A stretch of 64,000 nt of DNA from CAWGLW01 sp963823525 (GTDB lineage: Bacteria > Pseudomonadota > Gammaproteobacteria > Steroidobacterales > Steroidobacteraceae), in assembly GCA_963823525.1 (NCBI GenBank), contig CAWGLW010000006.1:1054001-1118000 (forward strand). The letters run 5' to 3'. Both the position numbers and the translations under genes were made by a program. Each line of letters begins with the position of its first letter. Within the stretch, counting starts at the first letter, position 1. This document shows positions 17,039 through 25,672 of this stretch, piece after piece. Under the pieces are notes generated by a model. That model was given only the letters and a program-made list of their open reading frames with translations. It was not told the origin of the DNA and searched no databases.

Positions 17039-17802
17039 AGGTCGTAGTCGATCGTGAGCGGCGCGTGATCGGAGAAACGCGAGCTTCGGCAGATTTGTGC
17101 CGAGCGGACGCTGCCGCGCAGCCGCGGACTCAAAACCTGGTAGTCGATTCGCCAGCCCACGTTTTTCGCCCAGGCCTGACCCCGGTTCGACCACCACGTG
17201 TACTGGTCAGGGTCGGGGTTCACTTCGCGAAACGCATCAACGAAATCCACCTCGCCGAACAGTTCATCCATCCAGGCCCGCTCCTCCGGCAGAAAGCCGG
17301 AATTATTGCGGTTCGCCCGCCAGTTCTTCAGGTCGATCTCCTTGTGCGCAATATTCCAGTCGCCGCAGAGCACGTAGTCGCGTCGCCTGCGCTTGAGGCT
17401 TCGCAGCACCGGCATGAACTCGGCCAGGCAACGAAACTTGGCCTGCTGCCGCTGATCGCTGGAAGACCCCGAAGGAAGGTACAGGGAAACCACGCTCAGG
17501 CCCTTGAACTGAGCCTCGATATAGCGCCCTTCCCGGTCAAATTCACGCGAACCGTAACCCTCGATGATCCTGGCCGGCTTTTCGCGTGAGTAAATCGCGA
17601 CCCCGCTGTAGCCTTTCTTCTCCGCGTCGACGTAGTAGCAGTGATAGCCGGGGGGATCGAAGACAGGATCGCCCAGCTGATGCCGCTGCGCCTTGGTCTC
17701 CTGTATACAGATCACGTCGGCATCCTGCTCTGGCAGCCAGTCAAACAAACCCTTGCGCGCGGCCGCTCGGATACCATTTGCATTCAGAGTGACGATTCGC
17801 AT
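17035..17802 (-). CDS. xthA: Exodeoxyribonuclease III
   Basis: A 255-residue AP endonuclease/3'-5' exonuclease of the Mg-dependent EEP fold, acting in base-excision repair. Key motifs are LNANGIRAA at the N terminus, ICIQETKAQ (catalytic Glu), GYSGVAIYS, LCGDWNIAH (Asp/Asn) and FSDHAPLTIDY (Asp-His pair) at the end. ATG 17802 gives the standard MRIVTLNANG start. Divergent from pyrE with only 24 bp between start codons, so their promoters must overlap each other or the coding regions. Confidence 0.95.
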   Translation of the reverse strand: MRIVTLNANGIRAAARKGLFDWLPEQDADVICIQETKAQRHQLGDPVFDPPGYHCYYVDAEKKGYSGVAIYSREKPARIIEGYGSREFDREGRYIEAQFKGLSVVSLYLPSGSSSDQRQQAKFRCLAEFMPVLRSLKRRRRDYVLCGDWNIAHKEIDLKNWRANRNNSGFLPEERAWMDELFGEVDFVDAFREVNPDPDQYTWWSNRGQAWAKNVGWRIDYQVLSPRLRGSVRSAQICRSSRFSDHAPLTIDYDL

Positions 17803-17826
17803 GGGCGCGCAGTATAAAGTACCCCC

Positions 17827-18459
17827 ATGTATCAACCCGATTTCATCCGCCTGTGCCTCGACCTGGGCGTTCTACGCTTCGGTGAGTTCGAGCTGAAGTC
17901 CGGCCGGGTCAGTCCCTATTTCTTCAACGCGGGACTGTTCAACACCGGTCGTGCGATCGCGGCGCTTGGCCGTTTCTATGCCCGCACGGCAGTCCTCTCC
18001 GCCCTGCCGTTCGACATGCTGTTCGGTCCGGCCTACAAGGGTATCCCGCTGGTCACCGCGACCGCGGCCGCCCTGGCGGAGCACGAGAACATCGACCGGC
18101 CTTTCGCGTTCAATCGCAAGGAAGCCAAGGCGCACGGTGAGGGTGGGACCATCGTTGGCGCGCCACTCGCCGGTCGCGTACTGATTGTCGACGATGTCAT
18201 TACTGCCGGTACGGCGATCCGGGAATCGGTCGCAATCATCCGCGACAGCGGCGCTACGCCCGCCGGCGTCCTGATCGCGCTGGATCGGGAAGAACGCGGA
18301 CAGGGCGAGCGCTCGGCGGTACAGGAAGTGCAGGAGACATTCGGTCTGCCGGTGGTCAGCGTGCTGCGACTGCAGGACCTCCTGCTGCATCTCGAGGGCC
18401 AGGGCGAATCGGGTCCGCTCGAGTCGGTTCGGGCCTACCGGGACCGCTACGGGGTTTGA
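17827..18459 (+). CDS. pyrE: Orotate phosphoribosyltransferase
   Basis: PyrE converts orotate and PRPP to OMP in de novo pyrimidine synthesis. The 210-residue protein shows the PRPP-binding motif RVLIVDDVITAGTAIRES near residue 118 and the flexible loop FNRKEAKAHGEGG near 96, plus the N-terminal FGEFELKSGRVSPYFFNAG (cited in part). Length is standard. The xthA-pyrE divergent arrangement is common in this group of bacteria. Confidence 0.96.
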   Translation: MYQPDFIRLCLDLGVLRFGEFELKSGRVSPYFFNAGLFNTGRAIAALGRFYARTAVLSALPFDMLFGPAYKGIPLVTATAAALAEHENIDRPFAFNRKEAKAHGEGGTIVGAPLAGRVLIVDDVITAGTAIRESVAIIRDSGATPAGVLIALDREERGQGERSAVQEVQETFGLPVVSVLRLQDLLLHLEGQGESGPLESVRAYRDRYGV

Positions 18460-18541
18460 GAAGCGGCCAGGATTTGACATAGTTCACAAAGCTGAGGCCG
18501 TGGGCTATGTCCGGGATCGTCGCCGGGAGCAAACTTAACGC

Positions 18542-19201
18542 ATGCAGAAAAGTCGCGAATTCAGGTTGACCGGTAATACCGTATTGTCCCTGGCCCTGGC
18601 ACTCGGCACCGTGCCGGTCGTGCAGTCCGCCCCGACCCCCACCGTGGAAGCGTTTTATCGATGCCGCGACGCGCACGGGCAATCTCATATCGGCCAGAAC
18701 ATCCCCGAACCCTGCATGGGCCTCGACGTCGAGGTGCTCGACAATAACGGGCGCGTGATCCGGACAATGCCGGGCCAGGCTTCCCTGAAGGAAGAAGCGC
18801 AGCGTAAAGCCGCCGCTGAAGCCGAGGTGCTGGCAAAGAAGGCCGCCGCACAGCGAGATCAAACCCTGCTGGCCACCTACCTATCCGTCGAGGACATCGA
18901 GCGCCTGCGCGACCAGCGACTGGAACTGCTCGAGCAACAGGCGCAGGTGACCCATCAGTACATCAAGAATCTGCGCGAGCGTGAATCCCGTTTGATGAAA
19001 GATGTGCAGCGATTCAGGCCCTACAGCACCAAACCGAACGCACCGGTGCTGCCCGCACAATTGTCAGAAGAGATCGTAAGCACCGTCAATGGCTTGCAGG
19101 TCTATGAGCAGGAACTGACCAAGAATACGGCCGAGCAGGCCCGGCTGAAAGAAGAGTTTGGCTCGGATATCGAACGATTCAAGGAACTGAAAGGGCTCTG
19201 A
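18542..19201 (+). CDS. Exported coiled-coil protein with DUF4124-like N-terminal domain
   Basis: This 219-residue protein has a signal peptide (VLSLALALGTVPVVQSA), then a short domain with FYRCRDAHGQSHIGQNIP and a second Cys, resembling DUF4124. From about residue 80 it is a long charged helix, with two stretches predicted to form coiled coil (LKEEAQRKAAAEAEVLAKKAAAQ in part; LRDQRLELLEQQAQV). It is monocistronic and converges with dut. Function unknown; a periplasmic structural or envelope role is a guess. Confidence 0.68.
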   Translation: MQKSREFRLTGNTVLSLALALGTVPVVQSAPTPTVEAFYRCRDAHGQSHIGQNIPEPCMGLDVEVLDNNGRVIRTMPGQASLKEEAQRKAAAEAEVLAKKAAAQRDQTLLATYLSVEDIERLRDQRLELLEQQAQVTHQYIKNLRERESRLMKDVQRFRPYSTKPNAPVLPAQLSEEIVSTVNGLQVYEQELTKNTAEQARLKEEFGSDIERFKELKGL

Positions 19202-19257
19202 CGGCCCATTCCCGGCAGACCCGATACGGCGGCTCCTTGCCGGCTTCCGGCGTTGCC

Positions 19258-19731
19258 TCAGTTCCGGCCGGAACTGCCGAAACCACCGGTTCCGCGCTCG
19301 CTCGCGCTGAAGTCCTCGACGATTTCCAGGTCCACCTGGACGACCGGGACAACGACCATCTGCGCAATCCGTTCACCCGGGGCGATCGTGAAAGGGGTCT
19401 CGCTGCGGTTCCAGCATGAGACCATGACCTGCCCCTGATAATCCGAATCGATCAGGCCGACGAGGTTGCCGAGCACGATCCCGTGCTTGTGCCCGAGTCC
19501 CGATCTCGGCAGCAGCACGGCGGCCAGGCGTGGATCGTCGAGATGAATCGCCATTCCGGTCGGTATCAACCGAGTGTCTCCTGGCTCCAGTGTCAGCGGT
19601 GAGTCCAGGCAGGCCCGCAAATCCAGGCCGGCGGATCCACTGGTCGCGTGATGCGGCAAGGGAATTTCCGCGCCCAGCCTCGGATCGAGAATTTTGACCT
19701 GTAATCGATGAACGGCCGACGCGTCGCTCAT
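19258..19731 (-). CDS. dut: dUTP diphosphatase
   Basis: Dut hydrolyses dUTP to dUMP and PPi, preventing uracil incorporation and feeding dTMP synthesis. The 157-residue protein carries the trimeric dUTPase motifs: SAGLDLRA (I), PRSGLGHKHGIVLGNLVGLIDSDYQG (II-III, cited in part), GERIAQMVV (IV) and the C-terminal RGTGGFGSSG (V). It starts 18 bp after coaBC on the same strand, the usual coaBC-dut pair. Confidence 0.96.
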   Translation of the reverse strand: MSDASAVHRLQVKILDPRLGAEIPLPHHATSGSAGLDLRACLDSPLTLEPGDTRLIPTGMAIHLDDPRLAAVLLPRSGLGHKHGIVLGNLVGLIDSDYQGQVMVSCWNRSETPFTIAPGERIAQMVVVPVVQVDLEIVEDFSASERGTGGFGSSGRN

Positions 19732-19749
19732 TTGCCGTATCTCCGCCGT

Positions 19750-20973
19750 TCAGCGTGTCGCGACGGCGCGCGGACCGCGGCCGGACCCGGGCTCATGAGA
19801 CCGCGTGAAATGTCCGGCGATCAGGCCGACCAGCTGTTCCGCCAGCTGCATCTTGCTCGCACGCGCCAGTTCCTGCTGACCGCCAGGCCAGTAAACCATC
19901 AGCGCGTTGTCGTTGCGATCAAACGCGAGGTTGTCACCCACCTGGTTGGCCGCAATCATGTCGAGTTTCTTGTCGTTCAGCTTGGCCAGCGCGTTCTGCT
20001 CTACGTTCTGGGTCTCAGCGGCAAAGCCAACCACGAAGGGCCTCGGTATGGCGGCCGCCACGGTGGCCAGGATATCGGTCGTTCTCGACAGGGCCAGCGT
20101 CATCGTCTCTCCGGTTTTCTTTATCTTCTCACGGGCGGCCTGCGCCGGGCGGTAGTCTGATACGGCGGCAGCGGCGATGAAAATATCTGTTTCGGCCAGC
20201 CGCGACTGCACGGCATCGAGCATCTGGTCCGCCGACTCGACGTCAACGCGCTCGATTCCGGCCGGTGTTGCAAGACCGACCGGACCACTGACCAGCACGA
20301 CCCGCGCTCCCGCATCGCGCGCCGCCTCCGCGACCGCAAAACCCATTTTGCCGGAGCTTCGATTGGTGATGAAACGCACCGGGTCGACACGCTCGCGCGT
20401 CGGTCCTGCCGTTATCAGCACTGTACGCCCGGCCAGCTTCCCGCTTCCGACATTACCAATCATGGCGCTGGCCAGTTGCTCGGGTTCGAGCATTCGTCCG
20501 GCGCCGGTTTCGCCGCAGGCCTGGTCGCCCACACCAGGGCCGAGAATCTCGATGCCCCGGCTGCGCAACCGCTCGACATTCTCCCGGGTGGCCGCGTTCG
20601 CCCACATCAGCTGATTCATCGCCGGGGCAACCGCAATGGGTGCGTCGGTCGCCAGGCAAAGCGTCGTCAGCAGATCGTCTGCGAGGCCGTGCGCCAGCCT
20701 TGCCAGGAAATCAGCGCTGGCCGGAGCGACGAGGACCCGATTCGCCCAGCGTGCCAGCTCGATGTGTCCCATCGCAGCCTCTGCCGTCTCGTCCCAGAGG
20801 TCGGAGCGCACCGGCCGGCCGGAAAGTGCCTGGAAAGTGAGCGGCGTGACGAACTGGCGGGCGCCTGCGGTCATGACAACCTGGACCTCCGCGCCGCGCT
20901 CACGCAATCGGCGCACGGTCTCGGCGCTCTTGTATGCCGCGATGCCACCGGTGACGCCGAGCAGGATGCGCAT
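19750..20973 (-). CDS. coaBC: Bifunctional CoaBC (Dfp)
   Basis: The enzyme makes 4'-phosphopantetheine: the CoaB domain ligates 4'-phosphopantothenate to cysteine with CTP, and the FMN-dependent CoaC domain decarboxylates the product. The N-terminal CoaC domain shows VTGGIAAYKSAE and PAMNQLMW; the C-terminal CoaB domain from about residue 185 shows TAGPTRERVDPVRFITNRSSGKMG (in part). The 407-residue length is standard. MRILLGVTGG at 20973 is the likely start; an in-frame ATG six codons upstream (20991) has no ribosome-binding site. Forms an operon with dut. Confidence 0.95.
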   Translation of the reverse strand: MRILLGVTGGIAAYKSAETVRRLRERGAEVQVVMTAGARQFVTPLTFQALSGRPVRSDLWDETAEAAMGHIELARWANRVLVAPASADFLARLAHGLADDLLTTLCLATDAPIAVAPAMNQLMWANAATRENVERLRSRGIEILGPGVGDQACGETGAGRMLEPEQLASAMIGNVGSGKLAGRTVLITAGPTRERVDPVRFITNRSSGKMGFAVAEAARDAGARVVLVSGPVGLATPAGIERVDVESADQMLDAVQSRLAETDIFIAAAAVSDYRPAQAAREKIKKTGETMTLALSRTTDILATVAAAIPRPFVVGFAAETQNVEQNALAKLNDKKLDMIAANQVGDNLAFDRNDNALMVYWPGGQQELARASKMQLAEQLVGLIAGHFTRSHEPGSGRGPRAVATR

Positions 20974-21099
20974 TGCCGATCTGGACTCCATGAGGCTGAA
21001 TTATGGGCTCAGGTGCTCATTGCCGGCAAAGGGAAGAGTACGCACTTCGACGCGGCGGTCTGCCGACATAACCAGCGGGTCTAGCCCGCCGCCTTGAAG

Positions 21100-21915
21100 T
21101 CAGCGCTGACAACGCGGACAGAAGTACGTCGCTCGCTGGCCCTGCACCACCCTGCGCACCGGCTCCTGGCATCGTTTGCACGGCAGGCCCGTGCGTTCGT
21201 AGACGAACAGCTCCTGCCTGAAATAGCCGGGACTGCCACTCGGGTCGACGTAATCACGCAGTGTGGTGCCACCGACCGCGATGGCCTCGCCCAGCGTCGC
21301 GCGAACCGCGTCCACGAGTGAAGTCAGGCGCCGCTCGCTTATCCGGCCCGCGGCCCGGCGCGGATGGATTCCGGCGCGAAACAGTGCCTCGCTTGCGTAG
21401 ATATTGCCGACGCCGACAACGATCCGCTGATTCATGATGAAGGGCTTGACGGCCAGCCGGCGGCCCCTGGCCAGGCCGGCCAGGTATTCGGCGCTGAATT
21501 CGTCGCTCAGTGGCTCGGGCCCGAGCCGCGCGAGCAGTCGGTGCTTCTCGGGCGCCCGCCGGGTCCAGTGCAGACTGCCAAATCGGCGCGGATCGTTGAA
21601 GCGCAGGCACTGCCCTGAATCGAGCAGCAGGTCATAGTGATCGTGCGCTCCGGGCTCAATGGCGGCGGCAAGGACTCGCAGGCTCCCTGACATGCCCAGA
21701 TGAGCGATCAGCGTCCCCGTCTCGAGCTCGATCAACAGGTATTTCGCGCGGCGGCGGACGGCTCGAACCCGCTGCCCGGAAATCTCGCCGCCGATCGTGC
21801 GCGCGACGGGCCAGCGCAGCCTCGGTTCGCGCAACACAAAGGCCGTGACACGGCGATCGCGGAGCGCGCCGCTGATGCCACGGCGCGTCGTTTCAACCTC
21901 GGGCAGTTCAGGCAC
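21100..21915 (-). CDS. mutM: Formamidopyrimidine-DNA glycosylase
   Basis: MutM removes 8-oxoguanine and formamidopyrimidines from DNA. A GTG start at 21915 yields the required N terminus (Met)-PELPEVETTRR, where Pro2 is the catalytic nucleophile and Glu3 the acid. RRAKYLL holds the catalytic Lys, VGNIYASEALF the helix-two-turn-helix, and the C-terminal zinc finger is CKRCQEP...YFCPRCQR. The 271-residue length matches the family. It lies downstream of rpmG after a terminator, so it probably has its own promoter. Confidence 0.96.
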   Translation of the reverse strand: MPELPEVETTRRGISGALRDRRVTAFVLREPRLRWPVARTIGGEISGQRVRAVRRRAKYLLIELETGTLIAHLGMSGSLRVLAAAIEPGAHDHYDLLLDSGQCLRFNDPRRFGSLHWTRRAPEKHRLLARLGPEPLSDEFSAEYLAGLARGRRLAVKPFIMNQRIVVGVGNIYASEALFRAGIHPRRAAGRISERRLTSLVDAVRATLGEAIAVGGTTLRDYVDPSGSPGYFRQELFVYERTGLPCKRCQEPVRRVVQGQRATYFCPRCQR

Positions 21916-21960
21916 TTGGCAATCCCGTCGCAGCGAACAGCAAAAGGCAGCTAGCAGAAA

Positions 21961-21984
21961 CAAAAAACCCGCCTTCAGGCGGGT
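21961..21984 (-). terminator. Intrinsic terminator of the rpmB-rpmG transcript
   Basis: On the minus strand ACCCGCCT (21984-21977) and AGGCGGGT (21974-21967) pair over a 2-nt loop and are followed by six Ts (21967-21962). It lies 28 bp after the rpmG stop, and mutM coding begins 46 bp further on. Confidence 0.85.
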
Positions 21985-22011
21985 CTTTAGCGAATTCGGC
22001 AGACACCGAGC

Positions 22012-22167
22012 CTACTTGATCTTCGCTTCCTTGTAGGTGACGTGCTTCCGCGCCTTGGGATCGAACTTCATCACCTCGAGCTTCTCGGGGTGCAGGCGCT
22101 TGTTCTTGGTCGTCGTGTAGAAGTGGCCGGTACCGGCCGACGAGACGAGTTTGATCTTGTCACGCAT
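22012..22167 (-). CDS. rpmG: 50S ribosomal protein L33
   Basis: A 51-residue ribosomal protein whose sequence begins MRDKIKLVSSAGTGHFYTT and ends ARKHVTYKEAKIK, as in bacterial L33. It lacks the paired CxxC of the zinc-binding L33 type. GGAGG lies ten bases upstream of the ATG. It is cotranscribed with rpmB, 19 bp upstream, and followed by an intrinsic terminator. Confidence 0.97.
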   Translation of the reverse strand: MRDKIKLVSSAGTGHFYTTTKNKRLHPEKLEVMKFDPKARKHVTYKEAKIK

Positions 22168-22186
22168 GTTTCATGTTCCTCCGCGT

Positions 22187-22423
22187 TCAGACCTTGACGC
22201 CCTGGGCGCGCAGTTCACCAACGACAACGTCGATGCCTTTCTTTTCGATGGTGCGAATACCGTGGCCCGACACTCGCAAAGTCACCCAGCGCTTCTCGCT
22301 CTCGAGCCAGAAACGCTGCTTGTGCAGATTCGGCAGAAAGCGCCGCCGCTGCCGTCTGTTTGCATGCGAAACGGTGTTACCGCTCATCGGCCCCTTGCCG
22401 GTGACCTGACAGATTTTCGACAT
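22187..22423 (-). CDS. rpmB: 50S ribosomal protein L28
   Basis: This 78-residue ribosomal protein starts MSKICQVTGKGPMSGNTVSH and continues RRQRRRFLPNLHKQRFWLES, the standard L28 sequence with a basic core. The frame is open 28 codons further upstream, but conservation begins at 22423. It is the first gene of the rpmB-rpmG unit. The 157 bp between it and radC presumably contain its promoter and the end of the radC transcript. Confidence 0.97.
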   Translation of the reverse strand: MSKICQVTGKGPMSGNTVSHANRRQRRRFLPNLHKQRFWLESEKRWVTLRVSGHGIRTIEKKGIDVVVGELRAQGVKV

Positions 22424-22580
22424 AACTGGATCCCCAAGCGTGGGACGCCCTGCGCCCCAGCGAAAAACCGAGCCGCGTTTTATACCAGCGTCGCCGCTCG
22501 ACGGCAAGCGGCGTGCTGGATTGGAACACCTTTCGCCGGCCGCCTCAAATCGACCCGAATACAGCTAACTCATTGTTTTT

Positions 22581-23255
22581 CTACAGTAAGCCACGTTCCG
22601 CAAAAGAAACGCAGGCGCCATCGCCGACGACGATGTGGTCGAGAACCCGGATATCGACCAGCGCGAGGGCATCGCGCAGACGGCCGGTGATGAGTTCGTC
22701 TGCCTGGCTCGGTTCAGCAACGCCGGAGGGATGATTATGCGCGAGGATGATGCCCGCTGCATTGCGCGAAAGAGCCAGTTTCACGACATCCCGCGGATGT
22801 ACGCTCGCACCATCGATCGTTCCACGAAAGACCTCTTCGAAGCACAGGACCCGGTGACGGTTGTCGAGAAACAGGCAACAGAACACCTCGTGGTCGCGAT
22901 CGCGCAGCTGTGCCCGCAGAAACTCCCGCGTCGCCCGGGGATTGTTCAGGGCGGGTCCAGACTGCATTAGCTCCGCATAGTGTCTTCGGGACAGTTCCAG
23001 CGCTGCCTGCAGCATCGCGTACTTGGCCGCACCGAGACCGCACACGCGGCAGACAGCGCTGCAATCCGCGGTCAACAGCGCGCGCAACGACCGGAACTCG
23101 ACCAGCAGGGACCGGGCCACATCCAGCGCACTTCGCCCACGGGTACCGGTTCGAAGCAAAATGGCCAGCAGTTCCGCTTCGGAGAGCGCGGCGGGGCCTC
23201 GCCTGATCAGTTTCTCGCGTGGACGTTCATTGTCCGGCCAATGCTGCAGCGACAT
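22581..23255 (-). CDS. radC: RadC family JAB-domain protein
   Basis: The 224-residue protein has an N-terminal helix-hairpin-helix-type region (LSEAELLAILLRTGT, CRVCGLGAAKYAMLQAALE) and a C-terminal JAB/MPN metal-binding domain with HNHPSGVAEPSQAD. Despite the name, a role in DNA repair is unproven, and the JAMM motif suggests a metal-dependent hydrolase. The start at 23255 (MSLQHWPDNERPREKL) matches the family. It is commonly linked to coaBC and rpmBG, as here. Confidence 0.93.
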   Translation of the reverse strand: MSLQHWPDNERPREKLIRRGPAALSEAELLAILLRTGTRGRSALDVARSLLVEFRSLRALLTADCSAVCRVCGLGAAKYAMLQAALELSRRHYAELMQSGPALNNPRATREFLRAQLRDRDHEVFCCLFLDNRHRVLCFEEVFRGTIDGASVHPRDVVKLALSRNAAGIILAHNHPSGVAEPSQADELITGRLRDALALVDIRVLDHIVVGDGACVSFAERGLL

Positions 23256-23359
23256 GGGTTGGCTTTCCTCCACGACCCATGATCCGCGCGGGCACACAGC
23301 ATTGGCACTCGGCAAATCACCTGTAAACAGCGGATTTCGGCTGCCACGGCCCCGGGCGT

Positions 23360-23839
23360 TCAGGCGAAACGCGCGCGCAGAGCCTCACCGACGACCGGGT
23401 GAACGAACTCATCGACCTTGCCGCCGAGGCTGGCGATTTCGCGGATCAGGGTCGACGACACAAAGTTGTATTGCTCGGTCGGCGTCAGGAATACCGTCTC
23501 TACGGTGTCGGACAGGTGCCGGTTCATCGTCGCAAGCTGAAATTCGAATTCAAAGTCGGAAACCGCGCGCAGGCCACGCACGATGGCATTGAGGCCATGC
23601 TGGCGGGCGAATTCCACAGTCAATCCCGCGTAACCCATGATTTCCAGGTTCGGAATGTCGGCCAGCACGCGTCCCGCCAGGTCCATGCGTTCCTCGAGCG
23701 AAAACAGCGGCTCCTTGCCCGGGTTCGCTGCAATGGCCAGAACGACTTTGTCAAAAATCCGGCAGGCGCGCCGAACGAGGTCTTCATGACCGTTGGTGAG
23801 GGGATCGAACGTCCCGGGATACATCGCATTGCTGCCCAT
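23360..23839 (-). CDS. coaD: Phosphopantetheine adenylyltransferase
   Basis: CoaD transfers AMP from ATP to 4'-phosphopantetheine, the penultimate step of CoA synthesis. The 159-residue protein has the nucleotidyltransferase motif YPGTFDPLTNGHEDL, GLRAVSDFEFEFQLATMNR (in part) and VSSTLIREIASLGG. All are intact and the length is standard. It follows rsmD by 27 bp on the same strand, the widespread rsmD-coaD pair. Confidence 0.97.
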   Translation of the reverse strand: MGSNAMYPGTFDPLTNGHEDLVRRACRIFDKVVLAIAANPGKEPLFSLEERMDLAGRVLADIPNLEIMGYAGLTVEFARQHGLNAIVRGLRAVSDFEFEFQLATMNRHLSDTVETVFLTPTEQYNFVSSTLIREIASLGGKVDEFVHPVVGEALRARFA

Positions 23840-23866
23840 GGGTCCTCGCTGGATTCTCGCGGATCC

Positions 23867-24529
23867 TCAGTTCATCTCGTCGGCGCCGGTCGCGCTGCCC
23901 GCGACTTCAACGGATCGCCGTGCCAGATGATAGCCCACCGCGCCGGCTTTCTTGCTTCGCAACACGGTCCAGCCTTCGGGCAGCTCTTGCGGGACGAAGC
24001 CTGCCGGGCCCTCCAGGTAAATCAGCCCGCCGGGCTGCAACAACTGCCGCTCCTCGATCAGACGGCAGTCGCGGGCCAGCCGGTCCATCGAGTACGGCGG
24101 GTCCAGGAAAATGATGTCGAACGACCCATGCGAGGCACCCAGGAAACGGGTCGCATCGATATGTTCTACTCGCCCGGTCTGTGCATCGAGCGATGCCAGT
24201 GTCGCTTCGATCTGCCGCGCAGCTTTGACGTCCGCCTCGACGAACACCGCGGACTCGGCCCCGCGGGACAGGGCCTCCAGGCCCAGTGCGCCACTGCCGG
24301 CGTAAAGATCGAGACACCGGCTGCCGGAAATCTGCGGCTGCAACCAGTTGAAGAGGGTTTCCCGAACTCGATCCGGCGTGGGCCGGATTTCGGGCGACTG
24401 GGCAAACCCGATCCGGCGCCCGCGCCACTTGCCAGCGATGATTCGCAGCTCGAATCTGTGCCCGCCACGCTGCGCGCCTCGGATTGTCCGGCCGCGGCGG
24501 GATTTATTGCGCCGGGAGTCAGGCATCAT
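23867..24529 (-). CDS. rsmD: 16S rRNA (guanine966-N2)-methyltransferase RsmD
   Basis: RsmD methylates N2 of G966 in 16S rRNA within the 30S particle. The 220-residue protein contains RIIAGKWRGRRI, RPTPDRVRETLFNWL, the SAM loop CLDLYAGSGALGLEALSRGA (in part) and the catalytic FLDPPY. The N-terminal 30 residues are basic and poorly conserved. Two adjacent ATGs (24529, 24526) are possible starts. It is divergent from ftsY. Confidence 0.95.
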   Translation of the reverse strand: MMPDSRRNKSRRGRTIRGAQRGGHRFELRIIAGKWRGRRIGFAQSPEIRPTPDRVRETLFNWLQPQISGSRCLDLYAGSGALGLEALSRGAESAVFVEADVKAARQIEATLASLDAQTGRVEHIDATRFLGASHGSFDIIFLDPPYSMDRLARDCRLIEERQLLQPGGLIYLEGPAGFVPQELPEGWTVLRSKKAGAVGYHLARRSVEVAGSATGADEMN

Positions 24530-24667
24530 GTGAAACTGGGAAAGTCCTCGACGGAATGGTGAACACGGATCATACGCCGCAGCCGCGAGCATCCGTCAGT
24601 GGCAGAACGCAGGCGACGGCTACATATTCGATACAATCGGCGGCTTGCGAGCCTTCACTGATCACTC

Positions 24668-25672
24668 ATGAGCATCTTCAGTTTCAATTCGAAAAAGCCG
24701 GAGCCAACCCTCCCGGGCATCGAGCAGAAGCGCGCGGGCTTTATCACGCGCATGCGCGCGCGACTCAATCGCGGCGATTCCTGGCTGACTCGCGATCTGG
24801 CCGACCTGATCCCCGGCGGCACAATCGACGAGGAGGTGCTCGATGAACTCGAACTGCGCCTGATAGGCGCCGATGTCGGCATCGAGACCACCGAAAAGAT
24901 ACTCGATGGCCTGCGCCGCAGAGTGGCTCGCAAGGAACTGGGCGATCTCAATGCCCTGGTGGCCGCGCTGCGTCAGTCAATGATCGAAATCATCGCGCCG
25001 GTCGGCCAGCCGCTGCGGGTTGACGAATCGCGACGACCGTTCGTGATTCTCGTGGTTGGAGTAAACGGCTCGGGCAAGACGACGACCATCGGCAAACTGA
25101 CGCACCACTTGAAAGACGCCGGGAAGAAGGTTGTCCTGGCCGCCGGTGATACGTTTCGCGCGGCCGCGATCGAACAACTGCAGGTCTGGGGCGAGCGCAA
25201 TGACGTCCCTGTCATTGCCCAGATGCCGGGCGCCGACCCGGCGGCAGTGATCTTTGACGCGATGCAGTCAGCGCAGGCTCGCGGCGCGGACGTATTAATC
25301 GCCGATACGGCCGGCCGACTGCACACGCAAAGTAATCTCATGGACGAGATCCGGAAGACCAGACGCGTGCTGGGTCGCCTGGATCCCGACGCCCCCCATG
25401 AGGTTCTGCTCGTCCTGGACGCCAGCCAGGGACAGAATGCACTGACGCAGGCACAACAGTTTAACGACGCACTGGGCGTAACCGGCATCGTGCTTACCAA
25501 GCTCGACGGCACCGCGAAGGGCGGCATCGTGCTGGCCATCGCCGATCAATTGCAGATACCGTTGCGGTTCATCGGGGTCGGCGAAAGCGTCGAAGATTTC
25601 GGTGTTTTTGACCCCGAAAGCTTCGTTGAGGCCATACTTAACCCCGCCGGTACGGCCGAGAGGGAAACGTGA
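24668..25672 (+). CDS. ftsY: Signal recognition particle receptor FtsY
   Basis: FtsY is the membrane-associated SRP receptor GTPase that delivers nascent inner-membrane proteins to SecYEG. The 334-residue protein has a short N-terminal stretch without the long acidic A domain of E. coli, then the N helical bundle and the G domain. Motifs are GVNGSGKTTTIGKL (P-loop), DTAGRLHTQSNLM, and TKLDGTAKGG. Its stop overlaps the ftsE GTG start by 4 bp (GTGA). Confidence 0.97.
   Translation: MSIFSFNSKKPEPTLPGIEQKRAGFITRMRARLNRGDSWLTRDLADLIPGGTIDEEVLDELELRLIGADVGIETTEKILDGLRRRVARKELGDLNALVAALRQSMIEIIAPVGQPLRVDESRRPFVILVVGVNGSGKTTTIGKLTHHLKDAGKKVVLAAGDTFRAAAIEQLQVWGERNDVPVIAQMPGADPAAVIFDAMQSAQARGADVLIADTAGRLHTQSNLMDEIRKTRRVLGRLDPDAPHEVLLVLDASQGQNALTQAQQFNDALGVTGIVLTKLDGTAKGGIVLAIADQLQIPLRFIGVGESVEDFGVFDPESFVEAILNPAGTAERET

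Noticed and set aside
19259..19276. 18-bp perfect palindrome CAGTTCCGG/CCGGAACTG
   Set aside because: It coincides with the last codons of dut, has no loop or T-tract, and is probably a chance effect of coding sequence.
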